Below the pieces are notes generated by a model. The model made no database searches and was not told where the DNA came from. It saw only the letters and a program-made list of their open reading frames with translations. Below, in pieces: positions 35,073-37,292 of a DNA stretch of 37,292 bases. Position numbers and translations under genes: made by a program. The stretch covers positions 178 to 37,469 of the forward strand of contig DDTJ01000106.1 of NCBI GenBank assembly GCA_002344525.1. Reading direction: 5' to 3'. This stretch comes from Akkermansiaceae bacterium UBA2367. GTDB lineage: Bacteria; Verrucomicrobiota; Verrucomicrobiia; Verrucomicrobiales; DEV007. Each line of letters begins with the position of its first letter. The stretch's first letter is position 1.

Positions 35073-35978
35073 ATGCCCAAGCTCGCCGCCTTCCCCAAAG
35101 CCTTCATGCAAGCCCTCTGCAAGGACGGCAGCATGACCGTCTCCGAATGGATCCGCCTCGCCTCGACCCTCGAAGTCGAGGGCCTCGAATGGTACGCCGG
35201 ATTCCTCGAAATGGCCGACGAGTCGAACTGGCCACGCTTCCGCCGCGAGGTCGAGGACACCGGGCGCACCATCCCCATGATGTGCTGCTCGCCGGACTTC
35301 ACCCACCCCGACGCCGCCTTCCGCAAGGCCGAGATCGCCAAGCAAAAGTGGTGGATCGACATGACCTACGCCCTCGGCGGCTCCTACTGCCGCGTCCTCA
35401 GCGGGCAGCGCCGTCCGGAACTCGCCATCGAGGAAGGCGTGAAGCTCGCCGCCGACTCCATCCACGCCTGCCTCCCCCATGCGGCGGAGCGCGGCATCAC
35501 CCTCATCCTTGAAAACCACTACAAAGACGACTTCTGGGAGTATCCCGAATTCGCCCAGCGGATGGACGTGTTCTGCCAGCTCGTCGAGGCGGTGGAGCAT
35601 CCGAATTTCGGGGTGAACTACGACCCCAGCAACACCTACCTCGCCGGGGAGGACCCTCTCGAACTGCTCCGGCGCGTCTCCCACCGCGTCGTGACCATGC
35701 ACGCGAGCGACCGCTACCTCGCCGAAGGCACCATCGAGGATCTGCGGCGCGAGGAGGGCGGTTCGCAGGGCTACGCCAAACGTCTCCGACACGGTGAGAT
35801 CGGCAAGGGGCTCAACGACTACGACGCGATTTTCTCCGAGTTGAAGGGTAAGGGCTTCGACGGCTGGATCAGCATCGAGGACGGTGTCGATGGCATGGAG
35901 CAACTGGAGCGCAGCGTCGCCTTCCTGAAGCGCAAGATCGCCGAGCATTGGGGCGGGGAGGCGTCCGGCCAAGGGTGA
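35073..35978 (+). CDS. Sugar phosphate isomerase/epimerase-like TIM-barrel protein
   Basis: 301 aa from ATG 35073 (MPKLAAFPKAFMQALCKDGS); no signal peptide, so cytoplasmic. It is a xylose-isomerase-like / AP-endonuclease-2 barrel: EVEGLEWYAGFLE, ITLILENHYKDDFWEYP with the first metal Glu, GVNYDPSNTYLAGEDP with the Asp, VVTMHASDRY with the His, and GWISIEDGVDG with the last acid. These supply a complete metal site. The probable reaction is keto-aldose or 3-keto sugar isomerisation or epimerisation, with an unknown substrate. Its position behind DUF1549/DUF1501 suggests it handles sugars released outside (inference). Confidence 0.85.
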   Translation: MPKLAAFPKAFMQALCKDGSMTVSEWIRLASTLEVEGLEWYAGFLEMADESNWPRFRREVEDTGRTIPMMCCSPDFTHPDAAFRKAEIAKQKWWIDMTYALGGSYCRVLSGQRRPELAIEEGVKLAADSIHACLPHAAERGITLILENHYKDDFWEYPEFAQRMDVFCQLVEAVEHPNFGVNYDPSNTYLAGEDPLELLRRVSHRVVTMHASDRYLAEGTIEDLRREEGGSQGYAKRLRHGEIGKGLNDYDAIFSELKGKGFDGWISIEDGVDGMEQLERSVAFLKRKIAEHWGGEASGQG

Positions 35979-35997
35979 GGGCCGCGTCCGCCAAGCT

Positions 35998-36354
35998 TCA
36001 ACCGGACCGCCGATTCCGGGCTGGCTTCGGACAGCCCTCATCGGCGGCGGCCCCCGCTTGGGAATCCGCCACGGCATCCGAAATCAGTTTCGCCACCCAC
36101 GCTTCCAAGGTCATCCCGGCGCGGGCGGCGGCTTCTTGAGCCCGCAAAAACACATTGAGAGGCAGCATCGGGTTCAGACTCGGGCCTTCCCCGGTCATGA
36201 GCCCGCCGATGAGCTTCTGCGCCGGAGCCGGGATCGCCCGTCCAGCCGACAGCCAGCCGTCGACGGTCGGCTTCGACACGCCGCATTGCCCGGCGAGCCA
36301 CGATCGATCTCGCTTGGTTTCGGCTAGCCATGACTTGATCGCTTCGGCGTCCAT
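35998..36354 (-). CDS. Small helix-turn-helix DNA-binding protein (probable repressor)
   Basis: 118 aa from ATG 36354 (MDAEAIKSWLAETKRDRSWL); a longer frame to 36423 would start inside the operator. Residues 13-50 form a Cro/XRE-like helix-turn-helix (SWLAGQCGVSKPTVDGWLSA). A second helical part at about 66-95 (LNVFLRAQEAAARAGMTLEAWVAKLI) may dimerise or form a ribbon-helix-helix-like unit. It is divergent from a small gene at 36450, with inverted TTTGCAAATTGCAT operators between them, indicating autorepression and control of the neighbour. Such proteins occur on phages and islands as well as chromosomes. Confidence 0.75.
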   Translation of the reverse strand: MDAEAIKSWLAETKRDRSWLAGQCGVSKPTVDGWLSAGRAIPAPAQKLIGGLMTGEGPSLNPMLPLNVFLRAQEAAARAGMTLEAWVAKLISDAVADSQAGAAADEGCPKPARNRRSG

Positions 36355-36375
36355 GCGGGGAAAATGACACCCCTT

Positions 36376-36442
36376 TTGCAATCTACAAATTTTCTTGTTG
36401 CGTTGTTTGCAAATTGCATTCATTTATTATGCAATTTGCAAA
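36376..36442. promoter_or_regulatory. Inverted operator sites between divergent small genes
   Basis: TTTGCAAATTGCAT at 36406-36419 and its exact reverse complement at 36429-36442 form a perfect 14-bp inverted repeat with a 9-bp spacer. A third, imperfect site (11 of 14) in the orientation of the second lies at 36376-36389. TATTAT (36425-36430), a -10-like hexamer for the rightward gene, lies in the spacer, so binding would block transcription. The region is strongly A/T-rich. Confidence 0.75.
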
Positions 36443-36449
36443 TTCTTGA

Positions 36450-36704
36450 ATGATAACCGCTGTTCGTCTCCTCATCGCTCCCGACAAGGCTTTGCCCGCC
36501 GCAACGCTCGTCCAGTTCACGGAAATGGCGGAGCGGCGGGGCCATTCTCCGAATGAGTTGCTGGCCGAACTCATTCGGAGGGAAGCGGCCGAGCTTGAGG
36601 CCGGAGGCAAGGGAGCGGCGGAATTGGAAGGCGCGGGAAACACCCGGCATCGGGAAGGAACAGCCACCCCCCGCCCGCCCGCGGGAAGAGGAGGCGGGGC
36701 CTGA
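36450..36704 (+). CDS. Small protein with helical N-terminus, unknown function
   Basis: 84 aa from ATG 36450, 7 bp after the operator. Residues 18-52 (LPAATLVQFTEMAERRGHSP, NELLAELIRREAAELE) resemble a ribbon-helix-helix or antitoxin-like helical pair; residues 55-84 are Gly/Arg/Pro-rich and look disordered. Control by the divergent repressor is inferred. It may be an accessory-element gene; no named family was recognised. Confidence 0.55.
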   Translation: MITAVRLLIAPDKALPAATLVQFTEMAERRGHSPNELLAELIRREAAELEAGGKGAAELEGAGNTRHREGTATPRPPAGRGGGA

Positions 36705-36734
36705 AGCGAATTCCCCGCAGCCAGCCATTCCGGT

Positions 36735-37292
36735 ATGCGAAACCTTTTTAAAAGGAAGAAGTCGGAGTCCACTTCGCCGATAACAGCGGAGGAGGTCTCC
36801 CTGATCGACCGCTTTATTAACAAGGGGGATGTCGTTTTCGATATCGGTGCCCACGAAGGGGACTGGCTGCTCGAAGTCGATAAAGCCGTGCCGACGGACA
36901 TTTTCGCCTTCGAAGCGTCGAGCCATATCTACTCGAAGCTCAAGAGCCGTATCGAAGGGCTGAAGACGGCGGGGACGGTCAGGATGTTCAACAAGGCGGT
37001 GGCAAGCCGAGAAAAAACCATTGCGTTCTACGAATACCCGGACAGGCCGATGCTGAGCAGCGCCCACCGGAGGATATCCGTCGAAGGCAAGGCTACAGGA
37101 TCGCCGCCGGTCCAGAGAGCCGTCCCATCGACTAGTATCGACGCGTTCTGCAGCGACAACGGCATCCACAGGATCAACTATCTCAAAATCGATGCCGAAG
37201 GAGCGGAATACGAAATCCTGAGAGGATGCATCGGGATGCTCCGTCGGGATGCCATCGACCACATTCAGTTGGCTCTCTTTCAGATCCGCAGG
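36735..37292 (+). CDS. FkbM-family SAM-dependent methyltransferase (3' end outside window)
   Basis: The frame is open from ATG 36735 to the right edge (186 codons, no stop). Motif I VVFDIGAHEGDW (residues 33-44) binds SAM; Glu60 in FAFEASS is the ribose-binding acid; YLKIDAEGAEYEIL (149-162) is the FkbM signature. FkbM enzymes O-methylate sugars or polyketides, and in bacteria often sit in surface-polysaccharide clusters. The first ~30 residues are basic and variable. Codons such as ATA, ATT, AGG and AGA are commoner than in the arg or ilv genes, hinting at transfer. More glycan genes would be expected to the right. Confidence 0.88.
   Translation, partial: MRNLFKRKKSESTSPITAEEVSLIDRFINKGDVVFDIGAHEGDWLLEVDKAVPTDIFAFEASSHIYSKLKSRIEGLKTAGTVRMFNKAVASREKTIAFYEYPDRPMLSSAHRRISVEGKATGSPPVQRAVPSTSIDAFCSDNGIHRINYLKIDAEGAEYEILRGCIGMLRRDAIDHIQLALFQIRR

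Overview
The window is high-GC chromosomal DNA that most resembles a member of the Verrucomicrobiota. This rests on gene content: a PVC-type CxxCH heme protein with a membrane-bound-dehydrogenase-like propeller, an ECF sigma factor overlapping a FecR/LamG anti-sigma-like gene, a DUF1549/DUF1553 plus Tat-exported DUF1501 pair, a DUF6600 lipoprotein and a Ser/Thr kinase with HEAT-like repeats. Clear Shine-Dalgarno sequences are rare, so several starts were chosen from signal peptides, family length and 4-bp ATGA overlaps. I see no tRNA, rRNA, CRISPR array, transposase or integrase.

Layout. 1-1793 (-): 3' part of a DUF6600 lipoprotein whose C-terminus is a 96-bp tandem repeat, cut by the window edge. 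2016-7513 (+): a secreted DUF4832-like barrel protein, purE-purK, a secreted FAD oxidoreductase and a small membrane protein. 7919-8568 (+): a VapBC toxin-antitoxin pair preceded by hairpin-rich DNA. 8638-11083: a small membrane protein converging on proS, then a MOSC protein. 11144-15957: ECF sigma and FecR/LamG converging on the large heme protein. 16309-17106: a glycerophosphodiester phosphodiesterase. 17128-19589 (-): ilvB-ilvN with a hairpin-rich ilvB leader. 19845-20006: a 53-aa membrane protein. 20015-21124 (-): a sugar-kinase-like phosphotransferase. 21456-24566 (-): argB-argD-argF. 24739-27285 (-): the Ser/Thr kinase. 27490-29238 (+): PolX. 29439-31412 (-): a caspase-FGE fusion. 31854-35978 (+): DUF1549, DUF1501 and a sugar isomerase-like protein. 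35998-37292: a divergent regulator pair with an operator, then an FkbM methyltransferase cut by the right edge.

Housekeeping functions are purine synthesis (PurE/K), branched-chain amino acid synthesis (IlvB/N), arginine synthesis (ArgB/D/F), prolyl-tRNA charging and PolX DNA repair. The rest is mostly cell-surface or export machinery typical of the phylum.

The most interesting locus is the caspase-FGE gene. Its last ~35 codons have the pattern expected of a diversity-generating retroelement (DGR) variable region: nearly every position that is Asn in the usual FGE-tail motif is here an NNC codon, as if AAC had been mutated at its adenines. A perfect 12-bp inverted repeat sits at the gene's 3' end. 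No reverse transcriptase or template repeat is in the window, so this would be a remote target. Intergenic spaces also carry several families of short palindromic repeats, including a 77-bp nested hairpin present three times and joined twice in the same order to a second palindrome.
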